In this document: positions 10,146 through 21,107 of the stretch, piece after piece
How the letters are laid out: each line of letters starts with the position of its first letter
Numbering within the stretch: the stretch's first letter is position 1
DNA from: Lycium barbarum
Taxonomy: Eukaryota > Streptophyta > Magnoliopsida > Solanales > Solanaceae
Length of the DNA stretch: 64,000 nucleotides
NCBI RefSeq assembly: GCF_019175385.1
Contig: NC_083344.1
Span: 57,040,782-57,104,781 of the forward strand
Direction of reading: 5' to 3'
Made by a program: the position numbers and the translations under genes
The notes under the pieces: model-generated
What the model was told of the DNA's origin: nothing
Databases searched by the model: none
Seen by the model: only the letters and a program-made list of their open reading frames with translations

Positions 10146-10242
10146 GGTATGTATGTTTTGCTTTTATGCTTTTGGGTCGTGTGTGGCCAAATTCTATTGC
10201 TATTATGTTGTTGCCCTGTGAGGCATTGTTATTGTGGGCTAT

Positions 10243-11212
10243 TGATAGCATCCATGGTAGCTCAGAATTATTGAAGGACGTGGATGAAGATTTGGAAGTT
10301 CCAAGAAGACCCATGACAAGATCTCAAACGAGAAAATTGCAAGACAAGCTTAATGGGCTGCAATCAACAATTCAAAAGTGTCTTGTGATGGAAGAAGAGC
10401 TCCAGCCCAATTCAGATTTTTTCCTCAAGTCTTAAACTTATTTGGAGGCCCAAATTAAAGTCCAAAGTAAGATGGAATGAGGCCCAAATCATCCCCAAAA
10501 GAAGAAGTTTCCAGCAGCCCAAAATTAGCCCAAATATTATTTTCTAGAATAAATATTTAATTGTTGTTTTAATCTATGTTGACTTGCATTGGTCCAAGTG
10601 TGGGTAGTCTTCTAAGTTGTTTTAATCTATGTTTGACTACCTTGGTCCAAGTGTGGGAAGTCTTCTATGCTTCTAGGGAAGATAATTCTCATTTATTTCT
10701 ATTTTGACTAGCTCCTTCTTTACAACTATATAAAGGGGTGATTGCCATTCATTGTAAATCAGATTTTGTAGAATATATTATATTGAGAGTTCTTTTGAAC
10801 CTTTGTGGCCTTAATTTAGGATTTATCTTTCAACCTAACTAGTTCTTAGTTCAAGGTAGTAAGGTAATTTCTTCTTTGATATCTTTGATTTCTTTTTGGT
10901 ATTCTTTCGAAGGCGATTGGTTCTAAATACTAATTGTTGTCTTAAGTTACTCATAAAGCGGTCGGGATCCGAATCTACTATTTTTGATTTGTTATCTCAA
11001 GTAAAGGCGTTAGATTTCTTCCTATAAATCTATATGTTGTTACTTGGATCTTGTCAAGACTTTAGAACTTACGTTCTTGGAAATTCGTGGATTGTTCCTT
11101 CGAATTTCCCATATCTTTTATTTTATAGTTTTTAGATTCTTTTCTATATTTGCTTCCGCACTTCTTATATTTTAAATGTAAGTTTGGGATCTCCCTAACC
11201 TCGTTGTTATCA
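10243..11212 (+). repeat. 5' LTR of the CRM/Galadriel-type element, carrying the pol C-terminus coding frame
   Basis: The ends are inverted: TGATAG at the start and GTTATCA at the end (TGATA/TATCA). The first 193 bases are an open frame, DVDEDLEVPRRPMTRSQ and on to LKS with stop TAA at about 10433. PMTRS-type sequence is the usual end of pol in this group, so in an intact copy the pol frame would run into the 3' LTR, as described for CRM elements. Here, in the 5' LTR, it is not translated with pol. A TATA box lies at 10727-10735. T-rich tracts follow. Confidence 0.85.
10727..10735 (+). promoter_or_regulatory. TATA box of the CRM/Galadriel-type LTR
   Basis: CTATATAAAGG is a strong plant TATA consensus, placed about half-way along the LTR with a CATTCATTG-type stretch about 25 bases downstream. 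It would set the U3/R border. Confidence 0.7.
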
Positions 11213-11719
11213 AGTGGTATCAGAGCGGTTCTATCAAGATTTCGTTCTTGATAATCTTGGGGATTTCTTGCCAAAAAAAATGCAAAAAAAAGGTACTGTA
11301 GCAGTGAACAGTGACGAAAAAAAAGTTTAGTGTTTGCTTTCAAGAAATTTCTTCCATCTTATTTGTTTTCTAAAGATTAAGATAGAAAACAAGAAGAGGG
11401 GATCCTAGATCTTTAAAGATAAGAAGCAATCAATTTTTTTTCTTACTCCTTTTATCTTGTTTTTTTTTTTTTAAAAAAAGTCCTTTTGTTCGAGTCTTGT
11501 TTCAACTAAATTCTAATTCTTTCTAGGATTGGTTCTTCACTTCCTTTAGTGCCCCAAAATTCTTTATTTTACTACTAAGGGCTTGATTCTAGTGGGGTTT
11601 AATTATAAATCCATAAAGTGTTTTTCCAAAGGTTATTTGAGTGGAAAAAGGCAAGAGTGAGTGAGAACAATTGAGGGAAAAAAAAGCCAAACTTTGAGTG
11701 ATAAACTATTGTTTTTTAG
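11213..11719 (+). other. Primer-binding site and leader of the CRM/Galadriel-type element
   Basis: TGGTATCAGAGC at 11215-11226 matches the initiator-Met tRNA end, two bases after the LTR end. About 490 bases of A/T-rich leader with no gene follow, up to the gag ATG at 11720. The run of T and A around 11450-11480 may be a slippage product. Confidence 0.8.
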
Positions 11720-12994
11720 ATGACCAATACAGGTGGTAGTGCTGATGAAAGGAGGGCTTGTCAAGAAGCCCAGATCTGAGGAAGAAATGACTTCACTCTA
11801 CAAGCTATGCACCAACAATTCAAAAGATGGACCTTGCAATTTCAAGAGATCAATGATGCCATTGCTGAACAAAATGAGACAATAGCTGAACTTAGTAGGG
11901 GAGGTGAACATATTGTACAACCACAAAATAATCCTAGGCCTCAAATTAGAAGAAATATGCCCCATGGCCCCATTGCAAATCAAGAAAACCCTATAGATGA
12001 TTTTGTTGATGATCTTGATGTAAATCTAGATAGGGTAGGGAGAGATAAGAGGGGACAACGAGGAAGAGTGGAAGATGATAACATCAATAACATAAAGATG
12101 AAGATGCCAACTTTCAAGGGCACAAGAGATCCAGACTTGTACCTTGATTGGGAGCGAAAAGTTGAAGCCATTTTTTATTGTGACAACTATTCTGAAGCTA
12201 AGAAGGTAAATCTTGCCGTTGTTGAATTTTCTGACTATGCTTCTATTTGTAGGAAAAAGCTTACAAGGGATTGACAACAAGATGGAGAACCACCCATTGC
12301 CACTTGGGCTGAGATGAAGAGAGTCATGAAGAAGAGGTTCGTGCCTTCCCACTTTCAAAGAGACCTACAAATGCGTCTTCGAAGATTGGAGCAGGGAACC
12401 ATGACTGTTGATGAATACTTCAAAGCTATGGATATGGCTATGATCCAAGCTAATTGTATGGAAGATGAAGAGGCCACTATGGCTAGATTTCTTTATGGTT
12501 TAAATAAAGAAATAGTTGATGTATTAAATATACAACAATATGTTACTTTAGATGAGTTACTGGATATGGCTGTAAAACTAGAAAAGTGAATTAAAAGAAA
12601 GCGGCAAGCTAGCTCGTGGAGGAGTCGGCCAAACACCAATTCAAAGAAGCCATGGCCTAAACAAGATGTGACTTCTAGGCCTCAAGAAGGCAATGGGAAG
12701 GCCAAAGTAGATGACAAGGAGGGAGGTAAAACTTTTAATCCTAAATCACCAAAACCTTCTAGTTCTATTCAATGTTACAAATGTCATGGAAGAGGGCATA
12801 TGATGCATGAATGTCCAAATAGAAGAAATATTCTCATAAAAGAAGATGGAGAGTATGAGAGTGAAAAAAGTGAGGTAGAGGAAGAAGAGGGAGGTGCGAG
12901 TGAAGATGACGTAGAGTTGCCTAATAGTGGTTTTGTTAGGGTAGCTAGGAAGATTCTTGATGGAGAAAATGAGAGTAAAAAAAGTGAGAAATAG
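11720..12994 (+). pseudogene. gag: CRM/Galadriel-type gag (four in-frame stops)
   Basis: A single frame from ATG 11720 is interrupted by stops at 11777, 12272, 12587 and 12992 but never leaves frame. It shows a Gln-rich, likely coiled N-terminus (RWTLQFQEINDAIAEQNETI), the gag core (KMPTFKGTRDPDLYLDWERK, NYSEAKKVNLAVVEF, MKKRFVPSHFQRDLQ, ATMARFLYGLNKEI) and a zinc knuckle CYKCHGRGHMMHEC (CX2CX4HX4C) at about 12774-12815. An acidic repeat (EYESEKSEVEEEEGG) follows. Gag builds the particle. Start chosen: the first ATG in frame, one codon after a TAG. Confidence 0.82.
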
Positions 12995-13009
12995 GAAGAA
13001 GAGGGAGGT

Positions 13010-16000
13010 GTGAGTGAAGATGATGTAGAGCGTCCTTTTAATGATGGTTTGGTTGCAGTAGTTAGGAGGATTATGGCTATCAATTTGGGAGTCAATAGTG
13101 AAGAACAAAGGGAAAATATATTCCATACTAGGTGTGGGATAAGGGGGAGAACTTGTTCTATGATTATCGACAGTGGTAGTTGTGCTAATGTAGTGATTTC
13201 ACACTTGGTAGATACGTTAGGGCTTGCATGCATGAAACACCCTAAGCCTTATAGACTCCAATGGTTGAATGATAGTGGTGAAGTGAAAGTCAACAAACAA
13301 TGCATGATTTCATTCAATGTTAGCAGGTATGAGGATGATACTCTTTGTGATGTCATTCCTATGCAAGCTTCTCATATCTTGCTTGGTCGTCCATGGCAGT
13401 TCGATAGGAATACTTTTCATGATGGAAGGAAGAATAGATATCCACTTGAGCTTAATGGCAAGAAGTATACTCTTGCACCTTTAACACCTTCTCAGGTGTT
13501 TGAAGATCAAAAGAGATTGAGGGAATCAATGGGAAAACAAAGGGGACATAAAAAAGGTGAGCTTGAGGGAAAAGAAATGAAAGATGGCTAAGAGAGAGAG
13601 AAAGAGGGCAGCAACTTAAGCAAAGAGGTATATGAGGGTTTGAGCGGAAAAAAAGAAGGTTTTGGTGAGAGGAAAGAGGCTAAGGAAAAGAAAAAGGAGA
13701 GTCTCTATATAAAAGCCAAAGAGTGTTTGAATGCAAGAAAAGAGAGACTGCCCATAATACTACTTACTTACAAAGAAGTTTTGATTAATTCTGAGCTACT
13801 AACTTCTTCTTTGCCAAGTAGTGTTTTTTCTCTTTTGCAGGATTTTGATGATATCTTTCCTGAAGATATTCCTAAAGGTCTTCCACCTTTGCGTGGAATT
13901 GAACACCAAATTGACTTTGTGCCTGGTGCACAGATTCCAAATAGGCCTGCTTATAGGAGTAATCCTGAAGAGACAAAGGAGTTGCAAAGGCAGGTTGAGG
14001 AGTTGCTTAAAAAGGGGTTTGTGCGATAGAGCCTGAGTCTTGCTCAGTTCCTGTTCTATTAGTGCCCAAAAAAGATGGATCTTGGAGGATGTGCGTGGAT
14101 TGTCGAGCTATCAACAAGATTACGGTAAAGTATCGTCATCCTATTCCTCATCTTGATGACATGTTGGATCAATTGCATGGGTCCAAAATCTTTTCTAAAA
14201 TTGATCTAAAAAGTGGTTACCATCAGATTCGAATGAATCCTGGAGATGAATGGAAAACTGCTTTTAAGACCAAATATGGGCTTTATGAGTGGTTAGTTAT
14301 GCCTTTTGGCTTGACTAATGCACCCAGCACGTTCATGAGATTGATGAATCATGTTTTTAAGGATTTTCATGGAAAGTTTGTGGTGGTTTATTTTGATGAT
14401 ATCTTGATCTTTTCTAAAACTCTAGATGAGCATGTAGAACACCTAAAACAAGTTTTTGAAGTTCTTAGAAAACAACAATTGTTTGCTAATCTCAAAAAGT
14501 GTGCCTTTTGTGTGGATCATGTGGTATTCTTGGGTTTTGTGGTCAGTTCTAAGGGAGTTGAGGTTGATGAAGAGAAAATCAAGGCAATCAAAGAGTGGCC
14601 TAAACCCAAGAGTGTAACTGAGGTTAGAAGTTTTCATGGGCTTGCTAGTTTTTATAGGAGATTTGTTAGAGATTTTAGTACCATTGCTGCTCCTTTAACT
14701 GAAGTTATCAAGAAAGATAAGGTTTTTACATGGGGGAAAGATCAAGATGATGCTTTTAACTTGTTGAAAGAAAAATTAAGTTCTTCTCCTCTTTTGCAAT
14801 TACCTAATTTTTCTAAGTGTTTTGAGGTTGAATGTGATGCTTCTGGAAAAGGAATAGGTGTTGTTTTGATGCAGAAGTCCAAGCCTATTGCATACTTTAG
14901 TGAAAATTTGAGTGGAGCTACATTGAACTACTCAACTTATGACAAAGAGATATATGCTTTGGTAAAGGCTTTAGCTACATGGCAACATTATTTGTGGCTT
15001 AGAGAGTTTGTGGTTAAGACTGATCATGAATCCTTGAGATATTTGAAGAGCCAAGGTAAGCTTAATCGTAGGCATGCGAAATGGGTTGAATTTATTGAAA
15101 CTTTCCCATATGTGATTGCTTACAAGCAAGGAAAGGAGAATGTGGTTGCTGATGCACTGTCAAGAAGGTATGTCTTGGTCTCTACTCTTACTTCTAAGCT
15201 GATGGGTTTTGATCAAATCAAGGGCCTTTATGCTAATGATTCTGATTTTGGCAAGGTTTTTGCAGAATGTAAGTTGGGTCCTTATGACAGGTTTAATCTT
15301 CAAGATAGATTTCTTTTTAAGGAAAATAAATTGTGTATCCCTAATTGCTCTTTGCGTGAATTGTTTGTTAGGGGAATTGTGGTGGACTCATGGGACACTT
15401 CGGAGTGCCAAAAACTTTGGATATACTTGCTGAACATTTCTTTTGGCCAGGCATGCGAAAGGATGTTGAGAAAGTGTGCTCTCAATGTCTTGAATGTAAA
15501 CAAGCCAAATCGAAAGTGTTACCACATGGTCTTTATACTCCTTTACCTGTTCCTACTTCCCCTTGGCTTGATGTTTCCATGGATTTTGTGTTAGGTTTGC
15601 CTAGAACTAAGCATGGTAAAGACAGTATATTTGTGGTGGTAGATAGATTTTCAAAAATGGCTCGCTTTATTCCATGTTTGAAGACTAATGATGCATCACA
15701 TGTGGCTGATTTGTTTGTAAAAGAAGTGGTTAAATTACATGGTATAGCTAAAACTATTATTAGTGATGGGGATGCTAAGTTTTTAAGTCACTTTTGGACA
15801 GTTCTTTGGGAAACGTTGGGAACTAAACTACTATTTTCTACGTCTTGTCACCCGCAAACTGACGGGCAAACAGAAGTAGTTAATAGGACTTTAGGGAATA
15901 TGTTGAGGGCTGTTCTAAAAGGAAAATTAACATTTTGGGAAGAACATTTGGCCATGGTAGAGTTTGCCTATAATAGAACTGTCCATTCTTCTACAGGTAA

Positions 16001-16338
16001 GTCTCCTTTTGAAGTTGTTTATGGCTTTAATCCCCTCACCCCCCCTTGATTTGCTGCCTTTGCCTGCTGATAATATTGTTAATCTTGATGGTAGGAAGCA
16101 GGCTGAAATGATGAAGAAGATTCATGAACAAACAAAGCTTGGAATTTAGCGGAAGAATGAGCAGACTGCCTTAAGGAGAAATAAGGGGCGAAAATCTGTT
16201 ATTTTTAAGCCCGGGGATAAAGTATGGGTGCATTTCAGGAAGGAAAGGTTTCCTGCCAAAAGAAGATCAAAACTAGACCCAAGAGGAGATGGTCCATTTG
16301 AAGTCTTTGAAAGGATTGGAGACAATGCTTACAAATAG
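13010..16338 (+). pseudogene. pol: CRM/Galadriel-type pol: protease, RT, RNase H, integrase (broken, 3' truncated)
   Basis: Protease has the intact aspartic motif MIIDSGSCANV (about 13160) and HILLGRPWQFD. Stops lie at 13589 and 14027; a one-base loss near 14038 shifts the frame into RT. RT is open from 14062 to about 15370 with [35 protein letters not shown], the catalytic YFDD ([11 protein letters not shown]) and RNase H ([16 protein letters not shown]). Lost bases near 15375 shift the frame before the integrase finger. Integrase keeps the D in [10 protein letters not shown] and the E in [10 protein letters not shown]; the middle motif reads ISDGDAKF, where SDRD is usual. A C-tract slip near 16045 and a stop at 16147 follow. 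The reading ends GPFEVFERIGDNAYK at the junction. Confidence 0.85.
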
Positions 16339-17351
16339 ATGCCTCAAAAGAGAAAGACTACAGCAGCCCAAAAGGGCAAGACGGTGGCAGAAAAGCGGGC
16401 TGAAAGAGCACCGCCACCGGTAGTAGAGGAAAATGAGTCCCAGAGTGCGGCTCAATCTCAGTCCTCCCAGACAGTGCCTATTACTGAGGAGCGTGAGGGA
16501 GCCTCATCCCCAGCTCCAGCACCTGCAGCTCCTCCAATGGATACTTCTGGCCAAGATGTAAAAGAGGCCATACATTTTCTTACACAATTGGTTGTTGCTC
16601 AGACTCAGTGGCAAAGTACAGGGTGGGGTGACAGGGCTGTTAGTGCAAGGGCCCGTGACTTCATTACTTTAAACCCTCCGGAATTCTTTGGGTCAAAGCC
16701 GGAGGAGGATCCTCAGGATTTCATAGATGGTATGTTGAGGACGCTTCGATTGATATATGATTCGGACACCGAGTTGGTGGAGCTAGCGTCATATAGATTG
16801 AGAGATGTCTCGATCCAATGGTACATGGTTTGGATGGCTTCACGGGGAGCCAATGCACCTCCCCCGGTATGGCAAGAGTTTGTTGATGCTTTTCTCCTTC
16901 ATATATCTCCAGAAGCTCGGCGAGCTAGGGCCGATAAATTCTTAAATTTGAGGTAGGGTAGCATGAGTGCTCTAGAGTATAGCCTCCGCTTCAATTCCTT
17001 TTCCAGGTATGCTTCGGCCATGGTAGCGGATATGGGTGACTGGGTACACCAATTTGTGAAGGGCTTAGGACCACACTTGATGGATAGATGCTTGACTGCG
17101 TCCCTTCAGGACGGTATGGATATTGCACGCATTCAGGCACATGCTTAGAACATAGAAGAAAGCCTACAGCAGAGGAGAAGTGAACACGAGCAGGATAGGG
17201 GTCATTGCAAGAGGGCCAGATCTTTAGGCCCGATGAGTGAGTCTAGAGGCGGACACAGGCAGCAGTTCCCTAGACATTCAAGCTATTCTATGACCAGTGC
17301 ATCTCCATGGTTTTCAGGCCAGACCCTTGATAGATCTGCTCGTTCAGGGCC
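16339..17351 (+). pseudogene. gag: Tekay gag, T2 (stops, zinc finger deleted)
   Basis: The frame opens MPQKRKTTAAQKGK and is intact through FITLNPPEFFGSKPEEDPQD and DVSIQWYMVWMASRGAN to a TAG at 16954 (CAG in T1), then to another TAG at 17146 (CAG). The matrix/capsid-like half is better preserved than in T1. The C-terminus is deleted: after SARSGP the sequence jumps to the region before protease, so both zinc knuckles are gone and RNA binding would be lost. A 50-bp tandem duplication sits on the joint (17352-17438). Confidence 0.87.
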
Positions 17352-17438
17352 GAGTCTTCTCTTGACGTGGTCACAGGTATATTATCGTGGTCCAAGATCT
17401 TGAGTCTTCTCTTGACGTGGTCACAGGTATATTATCGT
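17352..17438 (+). repeat. Local duplication with 50-bp period at the gag-protease deletion joint
   Basis: A 37-base stretch beginning GAGTCTTCTCTTGACGTGG occurs at 17352-17388 and again at 17402-17438, with 13 bases between. T1 and T3 have it once. It lies on the edge of the gag C-terminal deletion, as expected if the break was repaired by copying nearby DNA. Confidence 0.85.
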
Positions 17439-20304
17439 TATTCTCTCATGATGTATATGCTTTGATTGATTCGGGCTCCACATTGTCCTATGTTACTCCA
17501 TATATTGCGGGTCGATTTGAAGTCGAGCCGGAGTTGATCAAACCTTTCGAGGTGTCTACACCCGTGGGTGAATCGGTAATAGCTAGCCGAGTATATAGAG
17601 ATTGTGTAGTTGCGATATGTGACCGCTGTACTATAGTTGACTTGCATGAGCTAACGATGGTAGATTTTGATGTCATTATGGGCATGGATTGGTTGGCTTC
17701 TTGTTATGCCAATGTTGATTGTTGTTGGATGAAGATTGTTCGTTTCCAGTTTCCGGGAGAACCAGTTTTAGAATGGAAAGGAAATACGGCATCACCAAAA
17801 GGTAGGTTTATTTCCTATCTAAAGGCAAGGAAAATGATCACAAAAGGGTGTATTTATCATCTAGTACGAGTTCAAGATGTAGAAGCTGAGTCGCCGACTC
17901 TACAATCAGTTCCAGTGGTGAATGAATTCCCGGATGTGTTCCCGGAAGAACTTCCAGGCCTTCCTCCCAAGCTGGATATTGATTTTGCTATTGAGGTGTT
18001 GCCAGACATAGCCTATATCTATTCCTCCCTATTCTTCGAACTCGAGAGTTGTTTGCAAAGTTTTCCAAATGCGAGTTCTGGTTGAACTCAGTGGCATTCC
18101 TAGGGCATATTGTTGCAGCCGACGATATTCGAGTGGATAGTCAAAAGATTGAGGCCGTGAAGACTTGGCCAAGGCCCACAACGCCTACGGAGGTACGTAG
18201 CTTTCTGGGCTTAGCAGGTTATTACAGGAGATTCGTTGACGGTTTTTCTTCTATTTCTGCACCACTTACAAGATTGACCTAGAAATCGACAAAGTTTCAG
18301 TGGACAGATGCTTGCGAACGTAGTTTCCAAGAGTTGAAAGATAGGTTGACTTCTGCACTAGTCTTGACACTTCCAGAGGGATTGGAAGGATATGTTGTTT
18401 ATTGTGATGCCTCAGGTGTTGGGCTAGGCCGTGTATTGATGCAGCACGGTAAAGTGGTTGCATATGCTTCAAGGCAACTAGAATTGGCCGCAGTGGTTCA
18501 TTATTTAAAGATATGGAGACATTATTTATATGGTGTCCATGTGCATATTTATACCGATCATAAGAGCCTTCAGTATATCATCAAGCAGAAAGAGTTGAAT
18601 CTGCGGCAACGACGATGGTTAGAATTGCTAAAAGACTATGATGTTGATAGTTTGTATCACACTGGAAAGGCAAATGTTGTGGCTAATGCTCTTAGCCGTA
18701 GATCTATGGGAAGTCTATGTGATGTACGACCAGAGAAGGGAGAAATGGCCCGTGAGCTCCAACAGTTAGCTAGCCAAGGAGTCCGAGTAGTGGACTCATG
18801 TAGCAGCGGAGAAACTATTCAGAATTCTGCAGTCTCGTCGCTAGTAGCAGAGGTGAAGGAGCGACAATATGAGGATCCCATGCTAATGCAGTACAGAGAT
18901 ACACTCCCTCAGAAAGAGGAGTCACCATTTGATATTTCAGGAGACCGAGTACTCCAATGCTGAGGCAGATTATGTGTCCCTGATGTGGCAAGTTTACGCC
19001 ACCATATTTTGAGAGAAGCTCATTGTTCTCGTTATTCTGTTCACCCCGGAGCGACGAAAATGTATCATGATCTTAAGTCCATATACTGGTGGAATTGAAT
19101 GAAGAAAGATATAGCGGAATTCGTAGCTCAATGTCCAAATTGTCAACAACTGAAAATCAAGCACCAAAAGCCGGGTGGATTGCTGCAAGCTATAGAAATC
19201 CCAACTTGGAAGTGGGAAGTGATTAATATGGACTTCATTTCAGGTTTACCCCGTTCTCGACGTAAGTATGATTCCATATGGGTGATTGTTGATAGACTCA
19301 CAAAGTCAGCTCACTTCTTGCCAGTCAGGACGATCTATGTGGCAGAAGATTATGCAAGGCTTTACCTTAAAGAGATAATGAGAATCCATGGCGTTCCGGT
19401 ATCTATTATCTCCGATAGAGGGACTCAGTTTACAGCTAACTTTTGGAAGTCTTTCCAAGCGGGTTTAGGGACCCAAGTGAGCCTTAACACGACATTTCAT
19501 CCACAGACCGATGGACAAGCCGAACGTACTATTCAGACTCTTGAAGATATGTTACGGGCATGTATGAAAGATTTTGGAGGTAGTTGGGATGATCATTTTC
19601 CACCCATTGAATTTTCTTACAATGATAGTTATCATTCTAGCATTCAAATGGCACCGTATGAGGCTTTATATGGGCGAAAATGTAGATCCCTAATTGGGTG
19701 GTTAGAAATAGGAGAGGCTCAATTGATAGGGCCAGACTTGGTCTAGTAAGCCATAGAGAAAGTCAAGCTCATACAAGATCGGTTGTTAGCGGCTCAAAGT
19801 CGTCAGAAGTCCTATGCAGATAATCGTTGAAGAGACTTAGAGTTCCAAGTTAAGGATTAGGTATTCTTCAAAGTGTCGCCAATGAAGGGCGTTATGAGAT
19901 TTGGCAAAAAGGGGAAGCTTAGTCCCCGGTATATTGGGCCTTATGAGATTGTGCGCAAGATAGGCAAGGTGGCATATGAGTTAGATCTACCCCCCGATTT
20001 GGAGTCAGTTCATGCAGTTTTCCACGTCTCGATGCTCCAGAAATGTATTTGAGATCCTACCAGGATCGTCCCAGTAAATGATGTGCAAGTGACAGAGAAG
20101 TTGACCTATGAAAAAGTACCCATTACCATACTAGATAGACAAGTACGGAGGCTTAGAAACAAAGAGGTGGCCTCAGTTAAAGTTCTATGGAGAAGCAGTA
20201 AACGAGGGGAAATGACGTGGGAAGCGGAAGAAAGCATGCAATCCAGATACCCGCAATTATTTCATCCCTTGGAAGATATCCAAGATGAGACGTCAAGATC
20301 ATAA
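17387..20304 (+). pseudogene. pol: Tekay pol, T2: protease, RT palm deleted, RNase H, integrase, chromodomain
   Basis: Protease has the standard motif ALIDSGSTLSYV. After [12 protein letters not shown] (about 18030) the sequence jumps to the end of RT, so the palm with its catalytic FIDD is missing. The RT thumb/RNase H part follows ([21 protein letters not shown]), with a TAG at 18280 and an in-frame 36-bp loss near 18478. Stops at 18961 (CGA to TGA) and 19096 (GGA to TGA) precede the integrase core. The D, D, E residues remain (MDFISG, SDRGTQF, GQAERT). Further stops lie at 19744, 19747, 19828, 19858 and 20050. The chromodomain tail ends at TAA 20302-20304. Confidence 0.88.
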
Positions 20305-20508
20305 GGTATGTATTTTTTGCTTTTATGCTTTTGGGTCGTGTGTGGCAAAATTATATTGCTATTATGTTGTTGCCCTGTGAGGCATTGTTATTGTGGGCTG
20401 TTATGATAGGATGGTAGTGCCATATTACAGAGGAAACTCTGGCGAAATTTTTATAGAATCCCCGAAGACTTTAACATTCGAGGACGAATGTTCTTAAGGG
20501 GGGAAGAA
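20305..20508 (+). other. T2 3' UTR and polypurine tract
   Basis: This is the same short 3' UTR as at 169-373, ending in AAGGGGGGAAGAA at 20496-20508 next to TGTTACACC. Confidence 0.85.
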
Positions 20509-21107
20509 TGTTACACCTCAGAAAATCTTCCAGTGGTACGCAAGTGAATGAACTAGTAAGGAGTATGAGTGTACGATGTTTTCGTGAGCGAACGATGACA
20601 TTCGATGATTATAGATGAGAGTTCAAAGATGTTAGAGATGGGGGAAGAGGATTGCAAAGAGAAGGCAAAGTATTTGATAAGCATCGGAAAGAAATTACGA
20701 GTGACGAATTAGTAAGGGCTTAATGATGTCTTGGAGAAAAGTGATAATGTCCCTTGAATTGGTATTGAAGTGTTGATCAAGTGTTAAGGAGGTTCCATAA
20801 GGATTGGAGATCAAACGAGACGACGAAACGAACTTCGGGATCACTGGGGATTATACGGCCAAACATACTGGCCGTATAATTTATACGGTCCGTATGATTG
20901 GGACCGTATAATCAACACAGATTGCCCAAACTTTCTGGACCAATTGTACGACCAAACATACGGCCCGTACAATTTATACGGACCGTATGTTGGTCCGTAT
21001 AATTGGTCGAGACAGATTTTGTTCAATAAATGTAAGGGACCATGGTTATTTCATTTCATTTCTACTTCACACCCCTTCTCTCTAAAACATATCTCTACAG
21101 ATATTCC
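20509..21107 (+). repeat. Truncated Tekay LTR (spacer copy B)
   Basis: It starts TGTTACACCTCAG after the PPT and stops at ATATTCC, the same break as copy A. The hairpin module is well preserved at about 20850-21005. The copy A deletions are not present here. Confidence 0.87.

Larger units (their letters stand above)
2666..10242 (+). mobile_element. Tekay-clade Ty3/gypsy element T1 (5' LTR to 3' UTR, 3' end lost)
   Basis: This is the most complete forward Tekay: 5' LTR 2666-5200, primer site 5205-5216, gag 5411-6800, pol 6801-10145, and the start of the 3' UTR to 10242, where a CRM-type element begins. No PPT or 3' LTR of its own survives. The clade call rests on the pol order PR-RT-RH-INT-chromodomain, the phrases [10 protein letters not shown] and [14 protein letters not shown], and a Met-tRNA primer site. 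At least five frameshifts and five stops make it non-functional. Confidence 0.9.
10243..16338 (+). mobile_element. CRM/Galadriel-type chromovirus, 3' truncated, inserted in the T1 3' UTR
   Basis: The left boundary is a clean LTR start (TGATAG) inside the Tekay 3' UTR. A 970-bp LTR, a Met-tRNA primer site, gag and pol follow in order. At 16336-16338 the pol phrase GDNAYK stops and the T2 Tekay gag ATG follows, so the end of pol, the 3' LTR and the right target duplication are gone. The RT/IN phrases ([37 protein letters not shown]) fit CRM or Galadriel; I cannot separate the two without a tree. CRM elements are known for centromeric enrichment, but nothing else here shows a centromere. Confidence 0.85.
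16339..20508 (+). mobile_element. Tekay element T2 without 5' LTR
   Basis: It starts exactly at the gag ATG (MPQKRKTTAAQ), joined to truncated CRM-type pol, and runs through pol, 3' UTR and PPT into the LTR at 20509. It has no LTR, primer site or leader on the left, so one deletion must have removed the end of the CRM-type element, the end of T1 and the start of T2. It carries many stops, lacks the RT palm, and shares several stops with other copies in the array. Confidence 0.88.

Noticed and set aside
12746..13233. Two long overlapping minus-strand frames (126 and 149 residues)
   Set aside because: They are antisense shadows of the acidic GAA/GAG-rich part of gag, which reads as Ser/Phe/Leu-rich sequence on the other strand.
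10243..16338. Circularly permuted element (pol end, LTR, gag, pol) inserted from an extrachromosomal circle
   Set aside because: The pol-end frame at 10243-10435 lies inside the LTR itself (ends TGATAG...TTATCA), so the order is simply 5' LTR, gag, pol with the 3' end lost.
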